Origin: CBIHON01 sp966211965
Lineage (GTDB): Bacteria; Pseudomonadota; Gammaproteobacteria; Burkholderiales; Burkholderiaceae_D
Assembly (NCBI GenBank): GCA_966211965.1
Contig: CBIHON010000024.1
Span: 17,722-81,721 of the forward strand
Direction of reading: 5' to 3'
Length of the DNA stretch: 64,000 nucleotides
A program made the translations under genes and the position numbers. The notes below the pieces were generated by a model. The model did no database searches. It had not been told where the DNA came from and worked only from the letters and a program-made list of their open reading frames with translations. Numbering within the stretch: the first letter of the stretch is position 1; each line of letters opens with the position of its first letter. Of the stretch, positions 18,267-26,764 are shown in pieces.

Positions 18267-18899
18267 TCAGGTCCGCTTAACCGTGGCCAGCAAGGCGCCG
18301 GCGCCGACAAACGTCATCCCGGTCATCCGATTGAATACCTTGGCCCGGCCCGGCGCACGCAGCCATGGCCCGACCCGCGCCGCGAAATTCGCGTAAGTCA
18401 TCAGCCATAGCGTTTCAAAGAAAACGAAGGTTGCGCCCAGAATCAGAAATTGCGGAAATTGCGCGGCCTGCGGGTTTACGAATTGCGGCAGGAAAGCGGA
18501 AAAAAACAGCAGGCCTTTCGGGTTGGTGATGCCGATCAAGAATCCGTTCAGGTACAAGTCACGCAGCGATTTCGAACCGGTCGCGGAATTCTCGCTGCTG
18601 ACTGCGAAGCTCGAATCCTTCGACAGGAAAGACTTGATGCCGATGTAGATCAGGTAAGCCACGCCGATCCATTTGACCGCCTGGAAAAACTTTTCCGAAG
18701 CCGCCAATACCGCACCGAACCCGACTCCCACCACCGCGATGATGATGCAGCCCGAAGTAATGCTGCCCAGCGCGCTGGCGGAAGCGCGGCGCACGCCGTA
18801 TTTCACACTGTTGGTCACGCACATCAACACGCTGGGACCCGGCGTGATGGTCAGGACGAAAACTGCGGCGACATAAAGCAACCAGGTTTGGAGGGACAT
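18267..18899 (-). CDS. LysE/RhtB family exporter
   Basis: A 210-residue membrane protein of the LysE/RhtB superfamily: VFVLTITPGPSVLMCVTNS in the first segment, GVGFGAVLAASEKFFQAVKW and GFLIGITNPKGLLFFSAFLP later. Six hydrophobic segments are expected. The substrate is unknown; homoserine/threonine-type efflux would suit the nearby thrC and hom genes but is only a guess. It lies between moaD and moaE, genes that are normally adjacent, and is flanked upstream by a dispersed repeat, so it was probably inserted there. Confidence 0.85.
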   Translation of the reverse strand: MSLQTWLLYVAAVFVLTITPGPSVLMCVTNSVKYGVRRASASALGSITSGCIIIAVVGVGFGAVLAASEKFFQAVKWIGVAYLIYIGIKSFLSKDSSFAVSSENSATGSKSLRDLYLNGFLIGITNPKGLLFFSAFLPQFVNPQAAQFPQFLILGATFVFFETLWLMTYANFAARVGPWLRAPGRAKVFNRMTGMTFVGAGALLATVKRT

Positions 18900-18959
18900 G
18901 TTTTTCTTTCAGAGTAAAAAAATAAATCTCGCAAATTCAAATGACTGCATCAAACGTGA

Positions 18960-19049
18960 CGTTTGTTTGGGAGCGGCCCATGGCCGCGATAGTCCCCGAA
19001 TAGCCATCGTCCAGGCGCATCGCCGCCATGGGCCGCTCCTACACAAACG
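18960..19049. repeat. Dispersed inverted repeat (family B)
   Basis: Arms 18960-18988 and about 19022-19049 are near-perfect complements built around GGAGCGGCCCATGGCCGCG. The spacer includes GATAGTCCCCGAATAG. A second copy lies at 20686-20762. It fills the moaD-RhtB gap. Confidence 0.75.
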
Positions 19050-19055
19050 CCCTTT

Positions 19056-19313
19056 TCACCCGCCCGTCACCGGCGGGAAAAACGCCACTTCGCAGCCTTC
19101 GCTAATCCGTGTATCGGCGCCGGTCATTTCATGGTTGTACGCCATGCGCAATGCCCGTCCTTCGGCCAGCGCTTCGGCCCAGGCGCCGCCGCGCTCGCGC
19201 AGGAACGAGCGTACTTCCCCGACGGTTTGCACATGCGCCGGCAGTGCAAGAGTTTCCTGGGCGATGCCGAGCGCCTCGCGAATGCCGGCAAAAAAGCGGA
19301 GTTGAATATTCAT
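19056..19313 (-). CDS. moaD: MoaD, sulfur-carrier subunit of molybdopterin synthase
   Basis: An 85-residue ubiquitin-fold protein starting MNIQLRFFAGIREALG and ending FFPPVTGG. The C-terminal Gly-Gly is the site that is adenylated and converted to a thiocarboxylate before sulfur transfer to the pterin in the MoaE active site. The frame remains open upstream into moeA sequence, but the ATG at this position gives the normal MoaD length and lies 11 bases after the moeA stop. Confidence 0.93.
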   Translation of the reverse strand: MNIQLRFFAGIREALGIAQETLALPAHVQTVGEVRSFLRERGGAWAEALAEGRALRMAYNHEMTGADTRISEGCEVAFFPPVTGG

Positions 19314-19324
19314 TTGAGCAGCGG

Positions 19325-20566
19325 TCAATACAGCAGATCGTTGAAAGGAAGGAAGCGCACCATGTCGCCCGAGACGATGGTCCGGCCGGGAGGATTGTCG
19401 ATCAAACCATCGCCCCACACCGTCGAGCTCAATACGGCCGAGCTTTGATTGGCAAACAAATCGAGCCCGCCTTGCGCATTGATTTTCGCACGCAGGAATT
19501 CGTTGCGCTTGTCGGCTTTCGGCCAATTGAAATCGGCGCGCATCGTGAAGGACCTCGGCGCGACATCCTGTACGCCTTGCAGGCGCAAAATGAAGGGCCG
19601 CACGAACAGCAGGAAGGTGACGAAGCTCGACACCGGATTGCCCGGCAGTCCAAGGAAAAATGCGCTGCCGTCCTGGCCGGTGCGATCGACTTCGCCGAAG
19701 GCCAGCGGCTTGCCGGGCTTGACCGCGATCTGCCACATGTTCAAGCGCCCTTCCGCTTCGACTGCCGGCTTGATGTGGTCTTCCTCGCCGACCGAAACGC
19801 CGCCGGAAGTGATGATCAAGTCATGCTCTTGCGCCGCCTTGCGCAAGGTTTCGCGCGTCGTCCCCAGTGTGTCCGGCACGATGCCGTAATCGGTGATGCC
19901 GCAGCCCAGGTTTTCCAGCATGGCGCGCAAGGTGAAACGGTTGGAGTTGTAAATCGCTCCAGGCTTCAAAACCTCGCCCGGCATAGTCAGTTCATCGCCG
20001 GTGAAAAAAACCGCCACGCGCAGCTTGCGCACCACCGGCAGCGCGGCAAGACCAACCGAAGCGGCCAAGCCCAGTTCCTGCGCACGCAGGCGGCAGCCGG
20101 CCGGCAGGATCGTGCTGCCGGCCCGGATGTCTTCACCGGCGCGGCGTATCCAGTCGCCGGATTTCGGTATGTGACGGACTGTGACGAACTCGCCGTCCCC
20201 GCTTTTTTCCGCTTCGCACAACTCCTGCATCACGACTGCATCCGCGCCGGGCGGAATCATCGCGCCCGTGAATATCCTGGCGGCGGTACCGGGCTGCAGG
20301 GTCTGCGGCACCTGGCCTGCGGGAATGCGTTGAGTCACCTTCAGGCGCGCCGAACCGCCCAGGCAATACGCGGCGCGTACCGCATAGCCGTCCATCTGCG
20401 TATTGTCCATCGGCGGGACGTCGAGTTGCGAACTTTGCGCGGCGGCGAGAACACGGCCATTGGCGTCCAACGTCGGAATGATTTCGCTGTCGGTGAGGGG
20501 ACGGGCTGCGGATAGAAGGAAATCGAGCGCTTCGGCAACGCTCAACATGGGTTTCTGTTCGGTCAT
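19325..20566 (-). CDS. moeA: MoeA, molybdopterin molybdenumtransferase
   Basis: A 413-residue MoeA. Motifs seen include PPMDNTQMDGYAVR (residues 51-64), FTGAMIPPGADAVVMQE, FFTGDEL, IYNSNRFTLRAML, LIITSGGVSVGEEDHIKP, KPGKPLAFG and GLPGNPVSSFVTF. MoeA inserts molybdate into adenylylated molybdopterin. It lies between thrC and moaD on the same strand, the arrangement usual in Burkholderiales, with a family-B repeat in the thrC-moeA gap. Confidence 0.96.
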   Translation of the reverse strand: MTEQKPMLSVAEALDFLLSAARPLTDSEIIPTLDANGRVLAAAQSSQLDVPPMDNTQMDGYAVRAAYCLGGSARLKVTQRIPAGQVPQTLQPGTAARIFTGAMIPPGADAVVMQELCEAEKSGDGEFVTVRHIPKSGDWIRRAGEDIRAGSTILPAGCRLRAQELGLAASVGLAALPVVRKLRVAVFFTGDELTMPGEVLKPGAIYNSNRFTLRAMLENLGCGITDYGIVPDTLGTTRETLRKAAQEHDLIITSGGVSVGEEDHIKPAVEAEGRLNMWQIAVKPGKPLAFGEVDRTGQDGSAFFLGLPGNPVSSFVTFLLFVRPFILRLQGVQDVAPRSFTMRADFNWPKADKRNEFLRAKINAQGGLDLFANQSSAVLSSTVWGDGLIDNPPGRTIVSGDMVRFLPFNDLLY

Positions 20567-20685
20567 GCTGGGCTCGGTGGTGACGGCATTGCGAAGATTG
20601 TAAACCGAATGAGGCTCTTGTTCTAAGAGCCTCTAAAACTCAGGCCAAAGCTCAGGCATCGATGGCGAAAATATCGACCGCCCCG

Positions 20686-20762
20686 CAGGAGCGGCTCATG
20701 GCCGCGATAGCGCTCTGATAGCCCCCATTCAAGTGCTGTCACGGCCAAGGGCCGCTCCTACA
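20686..20762. repeat. Dispersed inverted repeat (family B)
   Basis: Contains GCAGGAGCGGCTCATGGCCG and, inverted 45 bases later, GGCCAAGGGCCGCTCCTAC. It is the same family as 18960-19049. It sits between the thrC stop and the moeA start on the transcribed strand, so it would be carried in any thrC-moeA transcript as a hairpin. Confidence 0.72.
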
Positions 20763-20777
20763 TTGAGTTCCGGCATA

Positions 20778-22238
20778 TTACAAGCCCGTATGCTCGGCAA
20801 TATACGCCTTCATCTTCGCCACATCCGGCGCCATCACCACGAAGCGCTGCGGCAAGTCTTCGATATTCTCGAACCCGGCCGGACGTTGCGCGTCGACACC
20901 CAGCGCTTCCAGAATGGTCTCATTGAATTTTGCCGGCAGCGCGGTTTCCAGCACGATCATCGGTACGCCTGGCGTCAAGTACTGGCGGGCGACCTTGATG
21001 CCGTCGGCGGTATGGGTGTCGATCATCACGTCGTAGTCGTCCTGGACGTCGCGGATCGTGTTGAGGCGGTCCTGGTGGGTCGACCTGCCCGACAGGAAAC
21101 CGTATTGCGCAATCTTGCCGAATTCATCTCCGTCGCTGCCCGGCTTGCCGGACAGATCGAAGCCGCCATGCGTTTCGACTTTCTGGAACAAGGCGCGCAC
21201 CCGCTCGCTGTCGCGGCCGAGCAAGTCATAGATGAAACGTTCGAAATTGGAAGCTTTCGAAATGTCCATCGAGGGACTGCTGGTATGGTAAGTCTCGGCC
21301 GATTTGCGCACGCGGTAGACGCCGGTGCGGAAGAATTCGTCGAGCACGTCGTTCTCATTGGTCGCCGCCACCAGCTTGTCGATCGGCAGGCCCATCATGC
21401 GCGCGATGTGGCCGGCGCAGATATTGCCGAAATTGCCGGATGGGACAGTGAACGAAACCTTTTGCTCGTTGCTGGCGGTTGCGCTCAGGTAACCGCGGAA
21501 GTAGTACACCACTTGCGCCACCACGCGCGCCCAGTTGATCGAATTGACGGTGCCGATTTTCTGGCGGGTCTTGAATTCGAGGTCGTTCGACACGGCCTTG
21601 ACCATGTCCTGGCAATCGTCGAACACGCCTTCGACCGCGATATTGAAAATATTCGGGTCTTGCAGGCTGAACATTTGCGCGGTCTGGAAGGCGCTCATCT
21701 TCTTGTACGGAGACAGCATGAAGACGCGGATGCCCTTCTTGCCGCGCATCGCGTATTCCGCCGCGCTGCCGGTGTCACCCGAGGTGGCGCCGAAGATGTT
21801 CAACTCGGCATGCTGCCTGGCCAGCGTGTATTCGAACAGATTGCCGAGCAATTGCATCGCCATGTCCTTGAAAGCCAGCGTCGGGCCGTTGGACAGGGCT
21901 TGCAGCATCAGCTTGCTGCCGTTCTTTTCTTCCAGCACGCGCAAAGGCGTGATTTGCGCGGCATCTTCCCCGGCGCGCGCGTTGCGGTAGACCTCGGCGG
22001 TATAGGTTTTGCGGGTCAGCGCCTTCAAGTCGGCTTCGGGAATATCGGTTGCGAATTTCTTCAGGACTTCCAGCGCCAGGTCGGCATAGGACAGCTTGCG
22101 CCAGGCATCGAGTTCGGCGCCGCTGACTTGCGGATATTCCGCCGGCAGGTACAAGCCGCCGTCGGGCGCGAGTCCGCCGAGCAGGATTTGGGAGAAGGAT
22201 TGTGCCGGAGCCAGGCCGCGCGTGGAGACGTATTGCAT
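20778..22238 (-). CDS. thrC: Threonine synthase
   Basis: A 486-residue PLP enzyme of the long threonine synthase type. GPTLAFKDMAMQLLG carries the PLP lysine K124, and FGATSGDTGSAAEYAM and VPSGNFGNICAGHIARMMGL form the phosphate-binding and cofactor loops. It converts O-phosphohomoserine to threonine. In related genomes it directly follows hom; here hom lies about 15.8 kb upstream, with an accessory block between. The start is the ATG of MQYVSTRG. Downstream are moeA and moaD. Confidence 0.97.
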   Translation of the reverse strand: MQYVSTRGLAPAQSFSQILLGGLAPDGGLYLPAEYPQVSGAELDAWRKLSYADLALEVLKKFATDIPEADLKALTRKTYTAEVYRNARAGEDAAQITPLRVLEEKNGSKLMLQALSNGPTLAFKDMAMQLLGNLFEYTLARQHAELNIFGATSGDTGSAAEYAMRGKKGIRVFMLSPYKKMSAFQTAQMFSLQDPNIFNIAVEGVFDDCQDMVKAVSNDLEFKTRQKIGTVNSINWARVVAQVVYYFRGYLSATASNEQKVSFTVPSGNFGNICAGHIARMMGLPIDKLVAATNENDVLDEFFRTGVYRVRKSAETYHTSSPSMDISKASNFERFIYDLLGRDSERVRALFQKVETHGGFDLSGKPGSDGDEFGKIAQYGFLSGRSTHQDRLNTIRDVQDDYDVMIDTHTADGIKVARQYLTPGVPMIVLETALPAKFNETILEALGVDAQRPAGFENIEDLPQRFVVMAPDVAKMKAYIAEHTGL

Positions 22239-22363
22239 AGTGGGTTCAGTGGATTGGATGACAACGAGTGACCGACATTATAAAGCGGCACCAAGGTCGC
22301 ATGGAAATTTCGGACTCCAACGCCGGCCTCATCAGGCTGAAAACACAAGACCGCATGCGTACC

Positions 22364-22478
22364 GGCTAAGCAGGTCCGCAGAAATTTTTGACACGAAGCT
22401 CGATCCAGCTCCCTCTCCTTCAAGGGGAGGAAACGCTCTCATGACCGTGTCAAAAAATCCTTGCGGACCTGCTTAGCC
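22364..22478. repeat. Long imperfect inverted repeat at the end of the serine-dehydratase-like gene
   Basis: Arms 22364-22395 and 22446-22478 are complementary over about 32 bases with few mismatches and begin GGCTAAGCAGGTCCGCA. The stop codon of the neighbouring minus-strand gene (22473-22475) lies inside the right arm. The 234-bp thrC-to-gene gap contains little else. Confidence 0.7.
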
Positions 22479-23219
22479 AAGCGCATAGCCGATCGCTGCG
22501 CCGCGCACCGCCGCCCCGCCTGGCGGATTTCCTCTGTATTTGCCCTGCTCTACGCCGATACTTGCAATCGTTTGATCGAGGCCGGCACGCGGGGTGGTGT
22601 TCTGGGTGCTGAGCTCGGCACTGAACTCGGCATTGAGCGCCGCGGAGGAAGCGGCAATCGCCAGCGCCGCGATCACGCCATACTCCTCTGCGCCGCCTTT
22701 CAAGGCGCTGCCGGCGCGATCTCCCCGCAAGCTGACGCAAGCATCGACCCCATTGGCAGCAGCCGCTTCAATGCGTTCGTTATTGCCGCCCAGCGCCGCG
22801 GTCAAGCCCGCGGCAGCCATCGCGCAGGCCACGATTTCGTCATTTGGAAACGCCGCGCTACGCTTGCAAACCATGCCGATCGCCGCCGCAGCCAGCAGGA
22901 AATCGCGCGCTCCTGCCGCCGCATTGGCCGGGCGGCAGTCCCGCACGTAATGCCGCAACACCATGGAGACAATTCCAGGCTCGTCCCGGCTCTCAAGCGC
23001 CGCCAGCCGGATCCGGTCCAGCTTTGCATTCAGGCTGGCCTCATCTTCATACACGCGCTCGTTGGCACGCATCATCGCGGCGATGCGCAAACCGTTATCG
23101 GCCCCATGGCGCATCAAATCGGCCATCGTGTCGAATCCATACGGCACGGCGACCGGCCTGGCCGCCCTCTTTTCTTGCCCATCATCTTCGTCGTACAGGT
23201 CAAATACGCGTGTAAGCAT
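22473..23219 (-). CDS. Degenerate L-serine dehydratase alpha-domain-like protein
   Basis: A 248-residue protein resembling the alpha domain of iron-sulfur L-serine dehydratase. FDTMADLMRHGADNGLRIAA and MMRANERVYEDEAS match its first helices, and FLLAAAAIGMVCKRSA with ACAMAAAGLTAALGGNNERI matches the later core. The family segment with NEENAAGGRVVTAPTNG and the GCQGEVG cysteine loop is absent, so a normal iron-sulfur cluster is unlikely. It is third after kbl and tdh, where serine deamination would fit the pathway. Its stop codon lies in an inverted repeat, so the C-terminus may be truncated. It may be a decaying gene or a divergent non-catalytic relative. Confidence 0.5.
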   Translation of the reverse strand: MLTRVFDLYDEDDGQEKRAARPVAVPYGFDTMADLMRHGADNGLRIAAMMRANERVYEDEASLNAKLDRIRLAALESRDEPGIVSMVLRHYVRDCRPANAAAGARDFLLAAAAIGMVCKRSAAFPNDEIVACAMAAAGLTAALGGNNERIEAAAANGVDACVSLRGDRAGSALKGGAEEYGVIAALAIAASSAALNAEFSAELSTQNTTPRAGLDQTIASIGVEQGKYRGNPPGGAAVRGAAIGYALG

Positions 23220-23234
23220 ACGGCGGTTCCGTCC

Positions 23235-24206
23235 TCAAGCTGCCTGGTGGCACTCGCGTTCCACCACATTCATATGGAGCAGCATGTCTTCCACCAGATG
23301 CGTGAGCCCGATATGGGCCCGCCAACCCCAATCAGCGCGAGCATAAGTATCGTCCAGGCTATGCGGCCAGCTATCCGCAATCGCCTGGCGATGATCCGGC
23401 CGGTAGCTTATGTCGAACTCGGGCAGATATTGTTTGATAACTTGCGCCAACTGCCGTGGATTGAAGCTCACGCCGGCGACATTGTAGGCCGAGCGAATCC
23501 GGATCTGCTCGACCGGCGCTTCCATCAATTCGATGGTGGCGCGAATCGCGTCGGGCATGTAGATCATCGGCAACGTGGTCTCGGGTCCGAGGTAGCAGTC
23601 GTAGCGCTCGCCGCGCTTGGCCGCATGGAAAATCGCGATCGCGTAGTCGGTGGTGCCGCCGCCCGGCGGCGACTTGTAGCTGATGATGCCGGGGTAGCGG
23701 ATGCTGCGCACGTCGACGCCGAATTTGCTGAAATAGTATTCGCACAGACGCTCGCCGGCCTGCTTGCTGATGCCGTAAATCGTGGTCGGGTCCATCACCG
23801 CCAGTTGCGGCGTATCGACCGCCGGCGTGTGCGGGCCGAAAGCGGCGATCGAGGATGGCCAGAACACGCGCAAAGGCTTGCCAGCCTGGTTGCGTTCGCG
23901 CGCCAGCTCAAGGACGTTGAGCAAGCCGTTCATGTTCAGGGTCCAGGCTTTCAGCGGCGCTTGTTCGCCGGTGACGGACAACAGCGCGGCCAGTTGATAT
24001 ACCTGCGTGACGCCGTAGCTCTCTACCACTTGCGCCAGGCGCTTGCTGTCAAGGACGTCGACCGTCTCGTAGCACGCCGCGCCGAACAGGCTGCGCGCGC
24101 CGATGTCGGCCGCGATCACGTTGTCCGCGCCGTTCCTGGCGACAAGTGCATCGACCAGTTCGCTGCCGATTTGCCCGTTGGCGCCGATTACCAGAATGCG
24201 TTCCAT
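23235..24206 (-). CDS. L-threonine 3-dehydrogenase, extended-SDR type
   Basis: A 323-residue NAD-dependent epimerase/dehydratase-type protein. The Rossmann motif GANGQIGSEL (8-17), PSSIAAFG (117-124) and the catalytic pair in YGISK (Y144, K148) are present, as is YPGIISYKSPPGGGTTDYAI, typical of the epimerase-like threonine dehydrogenases. It oxidises L-threonine to 2-amino-3-ketobutyrate. It follows kbl by 15 bp, and kbl supplies the next enzyme, which secures the assignment. It is unrelated to the zinc-dependent Tdh of E. coli. Confidence 0.9.
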   Translation of the reverse strand: MERILVIGANGQIGSELVDALVARNGADNVIAADIGARSLFGAACYETVDVLDSKRLAQVVESYGVTQVYQLAALLSVTGEQAPLKAWTLNMNGLLNVLELARERNQAGKPLRVFWPSSIAAFGPHTPAVDTPQLAVMDPTTIYGISKQAGERLCEYYFSKFGVDVRSIRYPGIISYKSPPGGGTTDYAIAIFHAAKRGERYDCYLGPETTLPMIYMPDAIRATIELMEAPVEQIRIRSAYNVAGVSFNPRQLAQVIKQYLPEFDISYRPDHRQAIADSWPHSLDDTYARADWGWRAHIGLTHLVEDMLLHMNVVERECHQAA

Positions 24207-24221
24207 GTGTCATCCTCCTGC

Positions 24222-25430
24222 TTAGTTTTTCAACAGTCCCAATTCACGTCCGGCCTGAGCAAAAGCGGCGAGCGCCTTATCCAACTGCGCGGTCGTATGC
24301 GCCGCCGACAACTGCACCCGCACCCGCGCCTGTCCCATCGGCACTACCGGATAAAAGAAGCCGGTCACCAGCACGCCCAACTCATAGAGCCGCTTGGCGA
24401 ATTGCTGCGCCAGCGGAGCATCGAACAGCATCACAGGCACGACCGGATGCGTGCCCGGCTTGACGGTGAATCCCAGCTCGGCAATCGCGCGGCGGAAATG
24501 CGCGGTATTGGCATGCAGGCGGTCGCGCAATTCAGTCGAGGACGACAGACGCTTCAACACTTCGAGCGAAGCACCGGCAATGGTCGGCGCCAGGCTGTTG
24601 GAAAATAAATACGGACGCGATTTCTGGCGCAGCGTCTCGATCACTTCGCGCCGCGCAGCGGTGAAGCCGCCCATCGCGCCGCCGAGCGCCTTGCCCAGCG
24701 TGCCGGTGATGATGTCGATGCGGCCCATCACGCCATGATGCTCGTGCGTGCCGCGCCCGGTCGCGCCCATGAAGCCGGACGCATGGCATTCGTCGATCAT
24801 CACCAGTGCGCCGTAGCGCTCCGCCAGATCGCAGATCTTGTCAAGCTGCGCAATCGTGCCGTCCATCGAAAACACGCCGTCGGTCACGATCAGCTTGTGG
24901 CGCTTGCCTGCTGCAGCCTGCAATTGCAATTCCAGGTCCGCCATGTCGTTGTGCTGATAACGATAGCGTGCCGCCTTGCACAGGCGGATGCCATCGATGA
25001 TCGAGGCATGGTTCAGGGCATCGGAAATGATGGCGTCCTGCTCGTCGAACAAGGGCTCGAACACGCCGCCGTTGGCATCGAAAGCCGCAGCGTACAGGAT
25101 GGTATCTTCCATCCCGAGAAACTCCGAAATCGCGCGCTCCAATTGCTTGTGCACGGTCTGAGTACCGCAAATGAAGCGCACCGAGGACAAGCCGTAGCCA
25201 TAGTGTTCAGTCGCCTCGATGGCTGCCTTGACCATGGCTTCGTCGCCTGACAGGCCCAGATAATTATTGGCGCACAGGTTGATCAAGATACGGCCGTCGT
25301 CACATGCCACTGCGGCGCCCTGCCGGGAAGCAATGACCCGCTCTTGCTTGTAAAGGCCTTGTTCGCGCAAGGTCGCCAGGTTGCTGTCCAGTCCGGCATA
25401 AAAGGCTTGTTGTGCATTGCTTGCGCTCAT
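24222..25430 (-). CDS. kbl: Glycine C-acetyltransferase (2-amino-3-ketobutyrate CoA ligase)
   Basis: A 402-residue PLP enzyme of the alpha-oxoamine synthase family. LCANNYLGLSGDEAM, DALNHASIIDGIRL, DECHASGFMG and the PLP lysine K247 in ITGTLGKALGGAMGG are all present. It splits 2-amino-3-ketobutyrate with CoA to glycine and acetyl-CoA. It is the first gene of the kbl-tdh operon and is divergent from an XRE-cupin regulator across an AT-rich 188-bp region that must hold both promoters. Confidence 0.96.
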   Translation of the reverse strand: MSASNAQQAFYAGLDSNLATLREQGLYKQERVIASRQGAAVACDDGRILINLCANNYLGLSGDEAMVKAAIEATEHYGYGLSSVRFICGTQTVHKQLERAISEFLGMEDTILYAAAFDANGGVFEPLFDEQDAIISDALNHASIIDGIRLCKAARYRYQHNDMADLELQLQAAAGKRHKLIVTDGVFSMDGTIAQLDKICDLAERYGALVMIDECHASGFMGATGRGTHEHHGVMGRIDIITGTLGKALGGAMGGFTAARREVIETLRQKSRPYLFSNSLAPTIAGASLEVLKRLSSSTELRDRLHANTAHFRRAIAELGFTVKPGTHPVVPVMLFDAPLAQQFAKRLYELGVLVTGFFYPVVPMGQARVRVQLSAAHTTAQLDKALAAFAQAGRELGLLKN

Positions 25431-25565
25431 GGCGTTCCTCGGTATCGGTTTGCTATTGGTTTGCGGTTATTTCTTGACAAGCTTGTATAAACAATGCAAT
25501 CCGTCTGTTACGATGTTTTTAAATGTATTCAAAACAAACAAGCAATTCCACTATTTAGAACTTAA

Positions 25566-25581
25566 ATTCAATATAGTGAAT
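25566..25581. promoter_or_regulatory. Candidate operator between kbl and the XRE regulator
   Basis: ATTCA-ATATAG-TGAAT is a small inverted repeat in the AT-rich divergent region, 37 bases before the regulator ATG. It is a plausible binding site for the adjacent helix-turn-helix protein. The assignment rests only on symmetry and position. Confidence 0.3.
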
Positions 25582-25618
25582 ATTAGTCCTCCTTATTGAA
25601 CATTGCAAGCACTCCGCC

Positions 25619-26194
25619 ATGAAAACTCCTCCACCTAAAAAATCCCCCCCGGAAGTCGGTGCCACGCTGCAAAAGTTGCGTCTCGAACGCGACTTGACGC
25701 TGGAAGACCTGTCGCGCGCGGCCGGGGTGTCGAAATCGATGCTGTCGCAAATCGAACGCGAAAAAGCCAATCCGACCATCGCCGTGGCTTGGCGGCTGGC
25801 CAATGCGCTGGGCATCGGCATCGCGGAATTGCTGGCAAACGAGACCCGGCAGGTCGAGGCGATCCGCATTCTTGATGCTCACGAAACCCCCACCCTGCCC
25901 GGCGACCATTCCGGTTATGTCCTGCGGATATTGGGACCGATGGAACTGGCCGGAAAATTCGAGTGGTATGAATTGACGCTGGCTGCGAATGGCGCCCTGG
26001 TGTCGGCGCCGCACGATCCGGGTACTACCGAGCATCTGACGCTGCTGCATGGCACCCTGGAAATCGAAGTCGACGGCGAGAAGAAAAAACTCAAGCATGG
26101 GGCGACGGCGCGCTATCAAGCTGATAAAAATCACGCCATCCGCAACACTGGCAAGACAGAAGCGAAGGCTTTACTGGTGGTGATACACCGCTGA
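25619..26194 (+). CDS. XRE-cupin transcriptional regulator
   Basis: A 191-residue regulator. Residues 12-68 form a lambda-Cro type helix-turn-helix (LRLERDLTLEDLSRAAGVSK, then SMLSQIEREKANPTIAVAWR), and residues 110-190 form a cupin fold (TEHLTLLHGTLEIEVDGE, KHGATARYQADKNHAIRN). Such proteins usually sense a small metabolite. Its position opposite kbl-tdh suggests control of threonine breakdown; kefF follows only 18 bp downstream on the same strand, so it may also be co-transcribed with the kef genes. The N-terminal PPPKKSPP segment is of low complexity. Confidence 0.88.
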   Translation: MKTPPPKKSPPEVGATLQKLRLERDLTLEDLSRAAGVSKSMLSQIEREKANPTIAVAWRLANALGIGIAELLANETRQVEAIRILDAHETPTLPGDHSGYVLRILGPMELAGKFEWYELTLAANGALVSAPHDPGTTEHLTLLHGTLEIEVDGEKKKLKHGATARYQADKNHAIRNTGKTEAKALLVVIHR

Positions 26195-26212
26195 CGAAGG
26201 CGAGGCAGTCTT

Positions 26213-26764
26213 ATGCAACAGGCAAAGCTCCACGTGGTCTATGCCCACCCTTATCCGACGCGATCGATTTCGAGCCGGGCGCTGCTGGAAGTTTTCCTGC
26301 AACGCAAGGATGTGTCGGTGCATGCGCTCTACGATCTTTACCCGGATGGCGATATCGATGTGCAGGCCGAGCAGGCCGCGCTGTCGGCAACGCAAAACAT
26401 CGTCTGGCTGGCTCCCCTGTACTGGTACAGCGTGCCGGCCCTGATGAAGCAGTGGTTCGACCAGGTGCTCACCCGCGGCTGGGCCTATGGCCGCGAAGGC
26501 AAAGCCTTGGTCGGCCGGCGTTGCCTATGGGTCACCACCACCGGCGGCCATGTGCACGACTATTCAAACCAGGGCATGCACCAGCGTCCGTTCGAGGATT
26601 TCATCGCACCGATCGAACAGACCGCGCGTTTCTGCGGCATGGATTGGCAACCGCCCTTCGTCGTGCATGGCGCGCATCAACAGGATGCTGCCCAGCGCGA
26701 GGCCACACGCCATGCGCTGGCGGTACGCGTTGAAGAGATGGTCGCGAGCGCGGGCCGGCCATGA
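26213..26764 (+). CDS. kefF: KefF-like NAD(P)H oxidoreductase, KefC ancillary protein
   Basis: A 183-residue flavodoxin-fold quinone reductase. YAHPYPTRSISSRALLE near the N-terminus binds flavin phosphate; IVWLAPLYWYSVPALMKQWF and WVTTTGGHVHDY match KefF/KefG. In enterobacteria this subunit activates the KefC antiporter and has quinone reductase activity. GAGG lies eight bases before the ATG. Its stop overlaps the kefC start by four bases, a strong sign of coupled translation. Confidence 0.88.
   Translation: MQQAKLHVVYAHPYPTRSISSRALLEVFLQRKDVSVHALYDLYPDGDIDVQAEQAALSATQNIVWLAPLYWYSVPALMKQWFDQVLTRGWAYGREGKALVGRRCLWVTTTGGHVHDYSNQGMHQRPFEDFIAPIEQTARFCGMDWQPPFVVHGAHQQDAAQREATRHALAVRVEEMVASAGRP

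Noticed and set aside
22461..24608. A 715-codon open frame on the plus strand
   Set aside because: It is antisense to tdh and the serine-dehydratase-like gene, both of which have clear protein similarity.
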